A stretch of DNA of 64,000 nt, taken from positions 331,501-395,500 of the forward strand of contig CAJNDS010002376.1 of NCBI GenBank assembly GCA_905221605.1, given 5' to 3'. This DNA is from Symbiodinium natans (taxonomy: Eukaryota > Sar > Dinophyceae > Suessiales > Symbiodiniaceae). Every line of letters starts with the position of its first letter. The stretch's first letter is position 1. Shown here piece after piece: positions 32,423 through 43,294 of this stretch. The translations under genes and the position numbers were made by a program. The notes below the pieces were generated by a model. It did no database searches, was not told the origin of the DNA, and saw only the letters and a list, made by a program, of their open reading frames with translations.

Positions 32423-32854
32423 TCAGTAAGGCCGGGAGCGGCGCGCATTGTCCCTCATCTGCTGCACACGGACCACGTTACTGGGTCTCGGTGGGACAGG
32501 GGGGGTCACGTGCACTCGGAGGCCCTGGAGCCACAGGGTATGTGTCATGTCGTCGTGGAAACCTCGGGTTTGATTCTGTAGGAGGTCGACAACACTCTGA
32601 AGCCTATCGAGGTGAAACTGAAGTATCAGACATGTTTGCCAAAGCTGCTCGCACTCACTCAGAACACGCGCATGAAGATCAACGAGATGCGAATACTGCT
32701 GTTGCATTCGGTCGTGACACCGCTCGAGAGCATCGAATCTCTCGCGAAGATAAGCAATCTGTCTCAAGTGCTGAAGGAGGGTGAAGCTCATTTCCCACAC
32801 TGGCACTCTCCAGAATCGTTCAGCAATCTCCTCATCTGTAATATCTCTAGACAT
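32423..32854 (-). CDS. Coiled-coil protein ORF near the retroelement
   Basis: The first ATG is at 32854 (MSRDITDEEIAERFWRVPVW). A heptad-like helix follows (LLQHLRQIAYLRERFDALER, MQQQYSHLVDLHARVLSECE, LQFHLDRLQSVVDLLQ). The end, PPVPPRPSNVVRVQQM, is Pro-rich and basic. It is intact over 143 codons. A coiled coil of this kind next to retroelement ORFs could be an ORF1/gag-type protein, but similarity to a known family was not seen. It overlaps the preceding ORF (32847-33164) by a few bases. Confidence 0.45.
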   Translation of the reverse strand: MSRDITDEEIAERFWRVPVWEMSFTLLQHLRQIAYLRERFDALERCHDRMQQQYSHLVDLHARVLSECEQLWQTCLILQFHLDRLQSVVDLLQNQTRGFHDDMTHTLWLQGLRVHVTPPVPPRPSNVVRVQQMRDNARRSRPY

Positions 32855-33164
32855 GACGTGCAAGAAGATGCCTGAGGCACGTGTTACTCCAGCTGGCTGA
32901 ACACGTCAAGTAGTACCACGACCGAACGGGAAGAAGAACCAAAATTCTCGAACCTTCAGTTTGGCTGAGGAGGATGTTGAGGAGGTCGGGTTCAAGGACG
33001 TAGGTGTGCAGATTGGGCTCTTGATGTATGTTTCTGAACAAGCACTCCAAATGAAAGTCTCGGGGCAAGATTCTGACCACTTGCAAACGGGCTTGGGGCA
33101 CGCGCTGCCACCACTCAGCACTCTCTGAGCTTGCTGCTTCCAAAGATGATGAAGATTCGTCCAT
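32847..33164 (-). CDS. Small ORF preceding the coiled-coil ORF
   Basis: The longer open frame starts at a GTG (33347); the first ATG is at 33164 and gives MDESSSSLEAASSESAEWWQ, VPQARLQVVRILPRDFHLEC and FRNIHQEPNLHTYVLEPDLL. The N-terminus is acidic and Ser-rich, followed by a hydrophobic, folded-looking part. Its end may be non-coding, because the last 25 codons look random and an intron could lead into the next ORF. No family is recognised. Confidence 0.4.
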   Translation of the reverse strand: MDESSSSLEAASSESAEWWQRVPQARLQVVRILPRDFHLECLFRNIHQEPNLHTYVLEPDLLNILLSQTEGSRILVLLPVRSWYYLTCSASWSNTCLRHLLARHV

Positions 33165-33548
33165 ACACGAGGCAGCAGGGTAGGTTAAGAATGCATACAG
33201 TGTGTTTGCACAATGCTGCAGAAAGCAAAAGGCAGCGGCGTGTGTGCATTCACAGACAGGGTGACATGCATCCACTGACTGCTGAAGCACGGGAACAGAG
33301 CTTGCTCTAGAAGTGCTAAACGGATTGTGCACGTTCCTCAGCAGCACATGCCGACATGGACTGGACCATGAGAACTCTGAACGTCCAATGCATCAGTGGA
33401 ACCCTCGTGCACTGGTTGCTGTTTCATCACTCGCAGCAGTCGGCCGGAAACAGAAAATTAGAATGGCAGGGCAACAGCCACTCCATAGACCTTTGCATAG
33501 CAACTCTTGATGCAGTAGGCCTCACGGCATCTAGCAGCTCCAGCTACC

Positions 33549-34079
33549 CTACATGCCGCATGAAGTCGCCAATTGCCTCCACCCGAGATTCCAGCCTTTA
33601 GGCTTGTCCCACTTCTCACGCCGATTCCCACCAGAGCCCTGCCACGAGCTGCTGGAGCCGTAATTCTTGGATTGCCCCCAACCCTTGCCCCATGAAGACT
33701 GCTGGCTCTTCCATGGGGTGGACTGTTCTTGCCACCGGGAGGAATACTTCCAAGAAGAAGCTGCCTCAGCTCCCTTCTGTGCGGAAAGGGATGCCTGGGC
33801 CTGTGGGCCCGACGCCACGCCAAAGGCCGCTGTCGGCACTTGGCACCAGTGAAATCCTGGCTGCGTAGCTCGCATGCTAGAAATCCCAACACTTGGGGTC
33901 CTCGGCTGGGTCTCTGGAAACCTGTCTCGGCGCCCACTTGGGCTACGTGATCTAGACGTCCTTCGGCTCCTGTCTCTGCGTCTTGAGCGACGGCTGTCAC
34001 TGCTGCTTCTGTTCCTTCTGCGGCCCATGGAGGCAGAGCCTCGGGATTCACCGCCCGGAAAGAGGGGCCACGGAAACAT
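33549..34079 (-). CDS. Arg-Ser-rich (RS-like) protein ORF
   Basis: ATG at 34079. After MFPWPLFPGGE comes an RS-rich block, RRRNRSSSDSRRSRRRDRSR and RTSRSRSPSGRRDR (residues about 19-52). A Gly/Trp/Ser-rich block follows (SSWKYSSRWQEQSTPWKSQQ, SSWGKGWGQSKNYGSSSSWQ). The stop is at 33549. RS domains occur in splicing factors, but there is no RRM here. The GKGWGQ-type tail is like nucleic-acid-binding linkers of retroelement gag proteins, and the ORF lies upstream of the element's recombinase on the same strand, so a gag-like role is the better guess. A second minus frame (34051-33458) overlaps and is a shadow. Confidence 0.45.
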   Translation of the reverse strand: MFPWPLFPGGESRGSASMGRRRNRSSSDSRRSRRRDRSRRTSRSRSPSGRRDRFPETQPRTPSVGISSMRATQPGFHWCQVPTAAFGVASGPQAQASLSAQKGAEAASSWKYSSRWQEQSTPWKSQQSSWGKGWGQSKNYGSSSSWQGSGGNRREKWDKPKGWNLGWRQLATSCGM

Positions 34080-34319
34080 GTGGGCTTTCGCCTCTTTTTC
34101 TTTGCCCCTTGGCTTTTGTTTCCTCTCGGAATCTTTGCGACCCTTGCCCTTGTCTCTCCTTTTTTTTTTTAAGCCGAGAAACAGTCAAGGGATAAACTCA
34201 GATGTCAGCACGTCGTTGCCTTCAATTGTGCAATCAAGTGCTGAGTTCATAACAGCCTGCGCTCCTTCTGTTTTCAAGCTCTCTAGAGAATCCTTTCATC
34301 TCGACTAGACGACTCATCG

Positions 34320-34590
34320 GTGCCCTTGCACCTCTTGTCGGCCCTTGCCGATCTTAACTGTCGTCACGGCCTGAAAGAATAGGCTGCCCTTGCAGCGACG
34401 TATGAAGCACACTCATTGTGTGCATTGAATATTGGCCCTTGCCATTTTCAGCTGCCCTTACAGCAGAACTATTTGAGTTGCCCTTGCAACAAATCTCAAC
34501 GAGCTGACCCTTCAGCCGATCTTTAACCACGACTGCCCTAGCAGCTTGATCTCTCTTGAGCTGCCCTTGCAGCATTCTTGAAACTGCCCA
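34320..34590. repeat. Degenerate CTGCCCTTGCAG minisatellite
   Basis: Variants of CTGCCCTTGCAG recur about seven times with 25-50-base spacing (near 34386, 34434, 34450, 34478, 34505, 34531, 34561). On the minus strand the words read GCAAGGGCAGCT. The minus ORF through it (34758-34354) has no domain. Confidence 0.45.
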
Positions 34591-34759
34591 TGCGTTATAA
34601 TTCTCTCTGAAGACTTTTTCACTTCGAAGAACACCACCTGAAGTGCAGCAGTGTACAGTTGAGAATGTGGTTCTATCTGCAAAGGTCCAAAACAAACTAA
34701 CATGCTTCACAAACACGAACCACGCAGCCACTCGCAGAGACAGTGCGAATGCAAGCACT

Positions 34760-35590
34760 GATTGCTCGTACTTTCCGTCCCTTAGCGTCTAAGACCTGTT
34801 GTCAGGGCAGGACGGACACGCTGCTGAACTCTCTTGCTTGGCCATCGGCTAACGAAGAGGGCACTCCAGGTCCCCACATCAAGATGCCTGGACGGGGCGT
34901 GAACTGCACATGCTGAGTCTTGATTCTGCTTCAGGAGAAACGTGTAGACAAGGGTACCTTCACACCCAGGACAAAGCTTCCAAACTTGGTTCCCTGCAAG
35001 ATAAAATATCTTGACCTGACGTGTACAACTCTCGCAATTGACGAACACAGCTACCAGCTGCAGCAAGTTCTGAAACCTAAGACACTAGCTCGTCTCCAGA
35101 AGTCTCCTTGCACTCCAGCAAACTTCAAGCGGCAACAATGCACAGCAACTAACGCACTCACAAAGTCTCCAAGATAGACCTGGAGAAAAGAATCCTTAAA
35201 TTGCGTCCTGGCTCAGACTACAAAAACGCACACATGCTCCAAGAAAACTCAAGAACATCAAGGCAACTCGGCTTCAAAACCAAGCGTGAATTGTAAGCTC
35301 CAAACGCCATCGACCTTCTGTGAGGCTCCCGCTCCCCCCACCAGGCAGCAGGATGCTAATCCCCCAGCACACTTGGCTGAAGGCAGAAAATTTTCCCCGA
35401 CCCTCTCCACGAGGGTCGTGACTGAGAGGGCTGTGGCCTCTCTTCGTCTGAGCCGAAAAACTTTCTCATTCGGAGAATTCGAAAATTTTTCTCCGGAAAA
35501 TAAAGGTCTGTACTTGCAGCACGATAACCGGTATTTCGCCCCTCTTGCTTCTTGCACTATCATTTCGTCCTCGTCTTCTTCTACAACCTC
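34760..35590. other. No firmly supported gene
   Basis: Short ORFs. The antisense pair 35258-35596 (minus) and 35286-35735 (plus) both contain low-complexity Glu/Asp or Ser runs from the CTTCTTCTACAACC stretch. The sequence just before 35600 may be the leader of the following element. Confidence 0.35.
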
Positions 35591-35599
35591 CCACAACCA

Positions 35600-38443
35600 A
35601 TGGCAGGCAACCTCATGGATGAAGGCATTGCAAAGGTGTCTGATCGGAACTACCAGGCGCGAGTCGTCTTCATGTGTGACTCGATCGACCAGGTTTCAAT
35701 TCCGGACTTTCTGCAGGGCGTCTGCAGGCCATTAGACACCAAAGTCGTCAAGTCAGCCTCTGTCATCTTTGATGTTCACATTGGCATCGTTGAGTGCGGC
35801 AGTGCACATGTCATTGTACAACATGTTGCCAAAGGAGAGCTAGCGGAACCACCTCCACCACTCGCCTTTGCCAACATTCCGCCCGAAACAAGCAAGGTAG
35901 ACATCATCATTCACAACACAGGCGCTGCATGAATGTACTGAAGGTCATCTACCTCGAGAAATCCCTGTCCTCCCACACGGCCTCGTCCATGTGCAGCGGG
36001 AAATCCTTTGTACCAGTGTTCCGTTCCGGTCTTGACGGTTTGAAGAAGGGTATCCAATGGGCAACAAGTCGCAGAGCACCCTACAAAAATCCACGTCAAA
36101 TACACGGTCGGTCGAGAACGATGATTTGGCGGATGGCATACGCTTCATCAACACCTTTGCTCCTGAATGTGACGCTCTTAACGAGCAAACATTTTGGGTT
36201 CTCACGAATATCAAACCCGACTCGGGTACGCCAGTGCCCGGATGGCCTGAGACAAAAATCAGGGCTATGTGCCAAAATAAATCCAGAGGCGTCTCAAGGG
36301 CCGCGTCCCATAACGAGTTTCTGCTCAACACTTCCAGCCTTAACTCCATCCTCGTGGAAACTATCTTGCCATTGGTGTACCCTCTCCTCCTGAGCACAAT
36401 GATCCTCATGCTGGGAAACCCAGGCGTCGGGAAGACCCCGGCCATTATCACAATGGCCATGGCCGCTATCACATCCGGACCTGCAGGGCATCAAGCCAGG
36501 TTGGAGACGGGCGAAGTCTTTGGACAACCTCAGGCAGCTGTCGCCCCAGATCCAGGAGGGACTCTTCCCGGACTATCCCTCAGCTCGTCGTCTGGATATC
36601 GTTGACCTCAAATCCTTTGTCACGACGGATGAGGACGGCACAGTCAGTGGCCGCTACAATGATGCCCGCCTGGGCCCTGGCATCCAACGATACAGCTGAG
36701 GAACCGGTGGGAATTGGAGCTCAGGACACGACTCTTGATCCCGAGCTTTTCTTCCAGCTCATCACTCCTCTCTTTGATGGCGCACACAAGAAGGACATAC
36801 TTGCAGTCACAATGAGATGTACCATCTTCGTCTTCACGAGCTCGGCCTTGTACCTTCGTCTGCCATCCGAATGCCCTACAGCCATTGTTCATCGCATTGA
36901 CCGGAATTCACCTGGATCTACTCGCGCAGAAAGACAAGGAGCTCTATGGCTCTATGGGAATTACAAGCGCGGCGTGACCATGTACGGTTCCCGGTTTCAA
37001 TCATGCGTCTGAGGTTGAGAGTGAGCAGGCCATGATTGATGCCCGTGTGGAGATGTGTGGAGTACATGGGCCATTTCACTCGTGTCAAGAACTATGTCGA
37101 TGATTCCAAGGACGCACTCCGACTCCAGTCCTGGCTTCGCCCTGTTTGTGTTCTACCACCCTCACCGGATTCGCCTAAGCAGCCTCCGCAACCAAATGAT
37201 CTTCGTCTATCAAGGCACATCTGTACAGCGCCGCATCCGCGGCAAGTCCAACCTCGCATCGTCGTCCTCGCTGGCGCCCCCCCGTCCACATGAGGAGGAC
37301 CCCGATGAGCTGGGCACAGTACCATCACCGCCCACGCCATGGATATACAGGCGCTGTCTCTCTAGCGCGTGCACTAAGACTGCCGTCGTCAAACTGATAC
37401 TGCTTCTTTTGCACATGGTAGCTATCGCATGTTGAACCGTCTGCTGTCTTCAGCAACTGGCTTTTCTTGTACATCTCACTTGTCAGGTCAGAAGGTCGGC
37501 TTGGTGCTCCACGTCGTCACGGGGAAGCAGACCGTCAACAAGAAGCCACAACAGGACAATTCGTACAAAATTTTCCGGGACCTTCACACCTTCATGAATG
37601 TCAGCAAGGGAAAAATGCACATCCAGATAGCAGACCTTGCGGGCTTCTTTACCAGCGTGCCGCAGGACCGCATCCTTCAGGCGCTCACCATCACCTTACA
37701 CAAGTACTACAGTGTGTCACAACGAGGCTTCAACAACTGGCAAGACGTCACCGTCACCTACGACACCAAGAAAACATTGCGAACAGCTAGAACGTTCAAC
37801 GGCAGGTTCAAGAAGATCAATCAAGGACGATTCACGATCCACATGTACGACATTTGGGACATCACGCAGTACGTTCTCAAGTGCAGCTACTTCACCTCGC
37901 AGCAACAGGTCTACAAACAAACTCGGGGAAGCCCCATGGGACACCCTATGTCTCCAGTACTTTGTCACATGGTCTGCTGCGTTGAAGAGCACCAATGGTA
38001 CAACACGTACAGATCGATGCTGGCATCCAGCTAGGTCTTCAACAAGTTCACCAAACGCTATGTGGACGACCGCATCTGCATACTACCTACATCGTGGGCA
38101 TGCACAACACCCTGGAATGAGTTCCTTCAGACGGAGTTCTATGGTCCACCGATATTGCTCGAAGTTCGAAGAGCAGGACAACGCAGATTATCTCGGCTGC
38201 AACATAGATCTTCAACACGGTGAAGTTCGACTCCTACTTCCCTCGGAAACCCACCAACTGCTCTCACCCAGGGGATCCACACCCATGATACATTGCACCA
38301 GCGCGTACCGCACTAGACGACAAATGATCTCCAAGATCGCCCATCCAGAACGAGTACGTCTACAACAACTTCGACAACTTCGTGCACTATACCAGCAACA
38401 TGATCCTGACATGCTCCGTTTTGTGCATAGGCCGACACAGTAA
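35600..38443 (+). pseudogene. P-loop ATPase plus Penelope-like reverse transcriptase, one broken reading frame
   Basis: From ATG 35600 (MAGNLMDEGIAKVSDRNYQA) successive plus frames continue the same protein with frame jumps near 35930, 36490, 36690, 37010 and 38170 and a TAG at 38032. Part 1: LMLGNPGVGKTPAIITMAMA holds a Walker A motif (36414-36437); DIVDLKSFVTTDEDG and VSGRYNDAR follow, then ALASNDT, which resembles an AAA+ sensor 1. Part 2: the reverse transcriptase has motif A MHIQIADLAGFFTSVPQDRI (about 37615-37674), motif B QTRGSPMGHPMSP (37918-37956), motif C KRYVDDRI with YVDD at 38059-38070, and DYLGCNID near 38190. The YVDD, FxSVP and GxxMGxPxSP set is closest to Penelope-like enzymes; no GIY-YIG nuclease is seen. 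The copy is inactive. Whether ATPase and reverse transcriptase were one polyprotein is inference from co-linearity. Confidence 0.65.
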
Positions 38444-38604
38444 GACGCTCATGATCATCCTGCCCGCACATGCCAAAACATATCATGCACCATGTCGGCA
38501 TGTGCCTTTTCATGACATGTTCACGCGTTCGTGCAAGTGCTTAGCGCAGCAGTCACGCATCAAGGGTGATATCCACGTGATTCCACCATACGAGATCAGC
38601 AACC

Positions 38605-39412
38605 ATGCCGTCCATGGCAACATCAATGTCCTCGACCAACAAGATCCCGGAGGACAGATCGACTCCAACAGCGACCACCAACGACACGCCAGGTGACCAT
38701 GCGACCCCCCAAGAAGCTCCACAGCCAGTTGTACCAGACTTGCAGAACCTCGACGACATCGATGAACCGCGACAAGCGGACCAGGGAGAGGGCATCGAAG
38801 CACTTCGACACATCATCGGCCTCCAAACCGACCGTGTTGTGTCCATGAACAAGACGATTGATGAACTCAACAACCTGGTTGAGTACATCTACAAGCACAC
38901 ATGCACCAATGCGATCCTTCAAAGTCACCACGACGTCAGGCTGGCGGCCCTCAGAGCAGACTCCACTAGAGCCACGGTAGACAACATGATCCAACGACAC
39001 ACACACTCCATACGCCAGATCCACCAAAAGATGACTGAGCTCCAGAGAGAACAAGCTGCACAAACCAGTCGAATCATCGAAGTGGAGAGCAGATTGGACG
39101 CACTCGTGTACATGCTGGAGACGGTGAAGGACAAGCTCCAACAACTACCAATGCAACAACGCGAAGATCCCCACATCCCTGCTATCCGACAGCATCGACT
39201 ACGCCCGCGTCCGCCTTGACAAAGTGGAGGAGCAACTCGAAAAACACGGACAAACCATCACCTACCTGTACAACTACTTCCGACCAGGATCCCGAACTCC
39301 TGCCACTCCGGAAGCAGTGCCGGTGGGACAGCACCGCTCCAATGCCAGAACGCCTTACAACCCCACTCCACGCAGACAGCCTCCCACATCGTCCAGTTCG
39401 ACTACACAATGA
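38605..39412 (+). pseudogene. Coiled-coil protein downstream of the ATPase-RT frame, one frameshift
   Basis: ATG at 38605 opens a Thr/Pro/Asp-rich N-terminus, then long heptad helices: IGLQTDRVVSMNKTIDELNN, MIQRHTHSIRQIHQKMTELQ, RIIEVESRLDALVYMLETVK. Near 39180 the frame shifts and continues as DYARVRLDKVEEQLEKHGQT and ITYLYNYFRPGSRTP, ending in a basic Pro/Ser tail at 39412. The total would be about 268 codons. The position just after the reverse transcriptase, the same strand and a trimeric-coil look suggest an ORF1-type nucleic-acid-binding or structural protein of the same element. No homologue is recognised. Confidence 0.5.
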
Positions 39413-39419
39413 ACGAACT

Positions 39420-40200
39420 CCAAAAGAACACGGAAGTGCAGCCGAACATCCACGAACTGACCGAGATCGAATCCACATCCCAGCAGCGCTTGGAAACATT
39501 TTATCTTTGGTCATTTTGTCTTGGATTTTCGGAAAAACGAGTCCTGTTCTATCTCACCTACCACTGACCCTCGGTTTGGAGCGAGAAAAAGAACCAGCAC
39601 CAACTGCGGGCCGTGCACCTTCATCATCCATCGTAAAGCATCACGAAATAGCACGCGGCATGCGCAAATTGTGACATTGCTGCAGAGATGAAACCATGAC
39701 ATATCATGACATGCCACGTTGCAGCACATTGATCGAATCGATTGGTAAGACAGCGACACACTCCTTGTGACGCGACATGGGAAAGCACGATCATCATCAT
39801 TCCGACGCCCGTGCTCTACATCTACGCTCCAGATCGGTGAGACGCCATTCACACACGAACCGAACAAGACGAAGGCCATCACCAGAGAGACATCCAACCA
39901 CCAGGTCCAGGGATCATCCTCGCCGCCACGAGCATCATGGACGTGACCCTCCTACACCTGAAGCCAGGAATTAAAGGACCGGATAACCCCACATGCAAAG
40001 TTTTCCATTCAGAAAGAGTACAGAAGTGAGAGTGAGAAAGCGATGGAGTGAGTGTGTGGCCATGAGTGAGTGCGTGAGTGTGAGTGCGTGAGTGTGAGTG
40101 TGTGTGCGAGAGTGCGAGCGCGAAACCGCGCGAAAGTAAAGAGCGACGCGTCAAGAATAATTGCACAAGTAACATGTGTGTCAGTCGTACATTGGTGAGG
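39420..40200. other. No supported gene; GAGTGT-type repeat at 40019-40120
   Basis: After the coiled-coil ORF I see no exon. From about 40019 a degenerate GTGAGTGTGAGTGCGTGAGT tract runs to 40120; the Leu/Thr/His/Ser-rich minus frames through it are repeat artefacts. Confidence 0.5.
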
Positions 40201-40530
40201 CGCGACCCCAGGTCGCAGAACCAATGTAGCTGCCGATCTTTGTTAAATGAAGGGGCGACGCTAGTCGTCGAGTGCGTCTCCTGAGCAAGCGCTTGATCTC
40301 CTTCCCAATCCGGGTCGGCAGATACAGCGAGTGTCGGCGGCGCAAGGCCGCTTTCCGCCCATGCGGGGAGATCATCTGTACCTGCACGGCCAACATCTAA
40401 GCACTCACACTCCACTCGCGTGCGATGCTGGCACTGATCAAGGTAGCTACCCGTCGAAATAGTTCTCGGAGCCGCGCAATCCGCAATTGAACTCGACGTT
40501 GGAAGACCTGAGGCCGTCACCGGGTGGTTT
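40200..40530 (-). repeat. Member 1 of a dispersed repeat family
   Basis: Read on the minus strand this contains GCCGACCCGGATTGGGAAGG, GGTACAGATGATCTCCCCGC and CTCGGAGC-like words that match the copies at 43.65-43.99 kb (plus) and 46.73-47.07 kb (minus). The translated phrase GRAGTDDLPAWAES matches DRAGTDDLLPWAESSR of the 43.8-kb copy. Confidence 0.6.
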
Positions 40531-40559
40531 GCCTGGTGTTGGGTGTTGTCGTTGATGAA

Positions 40560-41700
40560 GTGCTGGAGCACTATTATCTATTAACTTATCTTAAACCCGA
40601 AGCTCCTAGCGACAGCAACAACCTAACGAACCAAGCACGGTTTGCTCCAGAGCTCATTTTTATAAACCCACGATTAAACCCTACAGTTCCGGGGGCCTAG
40701 AGGGGCTTATCTTTGCTTATTCAGGAGTTGCCCCTTGGGCCTGACCGGCTGAAGGGCAACTCCTGCACTTGTTGATGGCCTGAAAGCTTTGGGAGAGGCC
40801 TTAGCCCCGAGAAGGCGGACCCCCAAAACCCTGAGGAAGCACGCAAAATTCAGCAGCAGCTTAGGGTGGACCCCAGCCCATCCCTGAATTCTGGTTCACT
40901 TAATTAATTTAATTGAAGCCTGTTACGTCGGTTCTGTGTGTGTGCGCTGGCTGATTCCGGGGTCCTGGGTTGGTGCCTAAACCTTAGGGAAACCAGGACA
41001 GCAGTAGGAAAGTGAGGAGCAATTCATTTGATTCTAGCAGCAGCCTACAGATAGGGAAGACGAAAAGGAAGCCAGCACGATGTCCATCTCGAGCAGCCAT
41101 TCTTCGGACGCCGACGACCGGGCGGGCGTCTGGCGGCGCGTCGTCTTCGCAGTGGGGGTTCTTCCCGAGGCGCACGGGTCAAGCTGCGGCGGAGGAGCCT
41201 TGCGGGACTGTGGGGGCGGCGCCTTCTTGGATACTGGAGCATGCCTCTGGCGCGGAGCAAGCACCCTGGAATAAGTTCTGGAACCCGGCGTGCACTCAGC
41301 ACTTGCTCTCGCCGTCTTGTCCAAGGCCAAAGTCGAGCAAAGAAACTCCAACTGCCAGCCCTCCATCTTGCAGCCCGGAACGCCCTGCGTGAGAAGAGCG
41401 GTGGCCGTGCTCTCATGCCCGAAACTCAGACAGAGCTCGAAGAGGTGCCATCGCGTTTCACTGGAAAATTATTGTAAGGTTAACAGGTGGGTTGAGGCAG
41501 CTAAATTCTAGCTAGATTAGATGGAGCCAGAAGACTTACTGCAAAACCTTATGACTGGGGCTGCGGCCAGGCCTTGCACAGGACAATCGTCTAGGTGGTA
41601 ATGAATGTCAACCCCAACGCAGGCCGCCTCTAAGTAATTTCCTGTTTTGTCTGTGCGCGCTGTTGTTTCTGTTTCAGGACATCCTAGACCCGTGCTCGCG
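40560..41700. other. No firmly supported gene
   Basis: 40.56-41.0 kb is non-coding by eye. At 41.03-41.42 kb three frames are open in GC-rich DNA: minus KKAPPPQSRKAPPPQLDPC is a Pro/Lys-rich repeat, and minus SASEEWLLEMDIVLASFSSS is exon-like. It may hold an exon of the minus-strand genes to the right, but borders are unresolved. Confidence 0.3.
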
Positions 41701-41758
41701 CGGGCGACCTGCCAAAGCGAAAAGGAATCTAACCTGGCTTCGTAAAGTCAAAGGTATG

Positions 41759-42175
41759 CTATCGAAGCCAAGCGTAGGCATTGGAACCCCCCAAGACCCT
41801 CTCAGTATTCCCGAAAGGCTCCTGAGGGCGAAGGTCAGATGGCCTTAGGGCAATTAGGGCATCTGCAGACTCATCCGAAATATTACCGGAAGCCTTTGAT
41901 TGCACTTGAAACCTGCCTGAACTCGAAGTGAAATTGAAGCCGAACTGTAAGTCCATGCGGGACTGAGGTCCCGGCGAGAGGCAACGCGACTGCAAAGGGT
42001 TGGCCAGCTGCGCAACCTGTTTATGACTGGCAGTCACAGGCATGGAGACGCTCGACATGGATCCGGCCTTTTCAGCTGAGCATCGCCGAGTGTCCAGCTT
42101 TCTGAACATCCGTAAGAGATGAGGCAGCGACTCTGCCCGAGCCGACCAGACGTGTCCGTCGTAACAGGGTTCCAC
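41759..42175 (-). CDS. Candidate exon downstream of the PDZ gene
   Basis: A 138-codon minus frame, preceded by a TGCGAG/GTGGAACCC border near 42180. It includes CYDGHVWSARAESLPHLLRM, SVSMPVTASHKQVAQLANPL and MDLQFGFNFTSSSGRFQVQS, and ends TERVLGGSNAYAWLR before a TAG. It lies 230 bases after the PDZ exon on the same strand and could be the 3' end of the same gene. No domain is recognised. Confidence 0.4.
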   Translation of the reverse strand: MEPCYDGHVWSARAESLPHLLRMFRKLDTRRCSAEKAGSMSSVSMPVTASHKQVAQLANPLQSRCLSPGPQSRMDLQFGFNFTSSSGRFQVQSKASGNISDESADALIALRPSDLRPQEPFGNTERVLGGSNAYAWLR

Positions 42176-42406
42176 CTCGCAGGTAGGCTTATAAACAAGA
42201 ATGCACGGTGAAAGCGAAATCAGAAGTGCTGCAAGGCAATGTCAGTAAAGCGGTGCTACGCAAGCCGCACAAGTCTTGGTGGCAGAACACAGCCTTTTGC
42301 TTCTGAATCCGAGTTGCGCGCGCTGTCCACAAGTCCGACATAAACCAGTGGCAGCATGGAAGCTTCAGGTTTCTGCCCAGACGAACACTGGCATCCGTGG
42401 AGCTCT

Positions 42407-42895
42407 TCATGGCGCCGTGCGCGACTCTGAATCCTTGTCATCGGCAGCCTCCTCCTGCGTCTGACATCTTTCCCATTCACGGGGTTGTTCAAGTTGGAAG
42501 GGTTGAAGGAAGCGCCAGACAATCGCAGTCACCAGGCGGCCGCTTCGGAGTTCCTCCAAAATCTCTGACCTTGATGACCGCCCGTTCACCATCACCACGA
42601 AGTCTCCTCCTTGAAGCTTGCGCGGGGGACGAAGGCGCTCGTCAACGGTGCCGTCACGCGCAGCCTGCGCAGTCTGTGCCCTGCCGTTGGAACAAATTTC
42701 AATCACGCGCAGGCCCTCCACGTGCGGAAGTTTCTCAAAGCCCACCCCCAGCTTCGTGTGAGGTGCTGCTGGTGGCAGACGCCAGGCAAACTCTTCTACA
42801 CGGGTCGGCAGGTAAGGTAATTGGACCACATAATCCAAAGTCCCGTCTTTCTCGAAGATGGAGGAAATCATGACTACTTCTTGGAAACCATGCAA
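42407..42895 (-). CDS. PDZ-domain protein, terminal exon(s)
   Basis: A 162-codon frame with a PDZ-like domain at residues about 46-128. It has HTKLGVGFEKLPHVEGLRVI with LGVGF as the carboxylate-binding-loop equivalent, EICSNGRAQTA, LQGGDFVVMVNGRSSRSEIL and EELRSGRLVTAIVWRF. The order beta strand, NGxA, LxxGDxxVxVNG, helix and final strand is the PDZ signature. The C-terminus is acidic (EEAADDKDSESRTAP). The first 30-40 residues before the domain may include intron sequence, since CCGTGTAGAAG could be an acceptor. PDZ domains bind C-terminal peptides and organise membrane or signalling complexes; the partner is unknown. A long GA/CT microsatellite lies about 120 bases upstream. Confidence 0.65.
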   Translation of the reverse strand: MHGFQEVVMISSIFEKDGTLDYVVQLPYLPTRVEEFAWRLPPAAPHTKLGVGFEKLPHVEGLRVIEICSNGRAQTAQAARDGTVDERLRPPRKLQGGDFVVMVNGRSSRSEILEELRSGRLVTAIVWRFLQPFQLEQPREWERCQTQEEAADDKDSESRTAP

Positions 42896-43014
42896 ACCTC
42901 TTGGTCAAGTAACTCCGAATCCTCAACACCTTCAACCCTAGCCACATGGAATCTTTCAGCTTGCATCCTATGGCCTGACTGCGAGCCAGTCGTATGTATG
43001 CACACAAACCCTAC

Positions 43015-43294
<280 letters not shown>

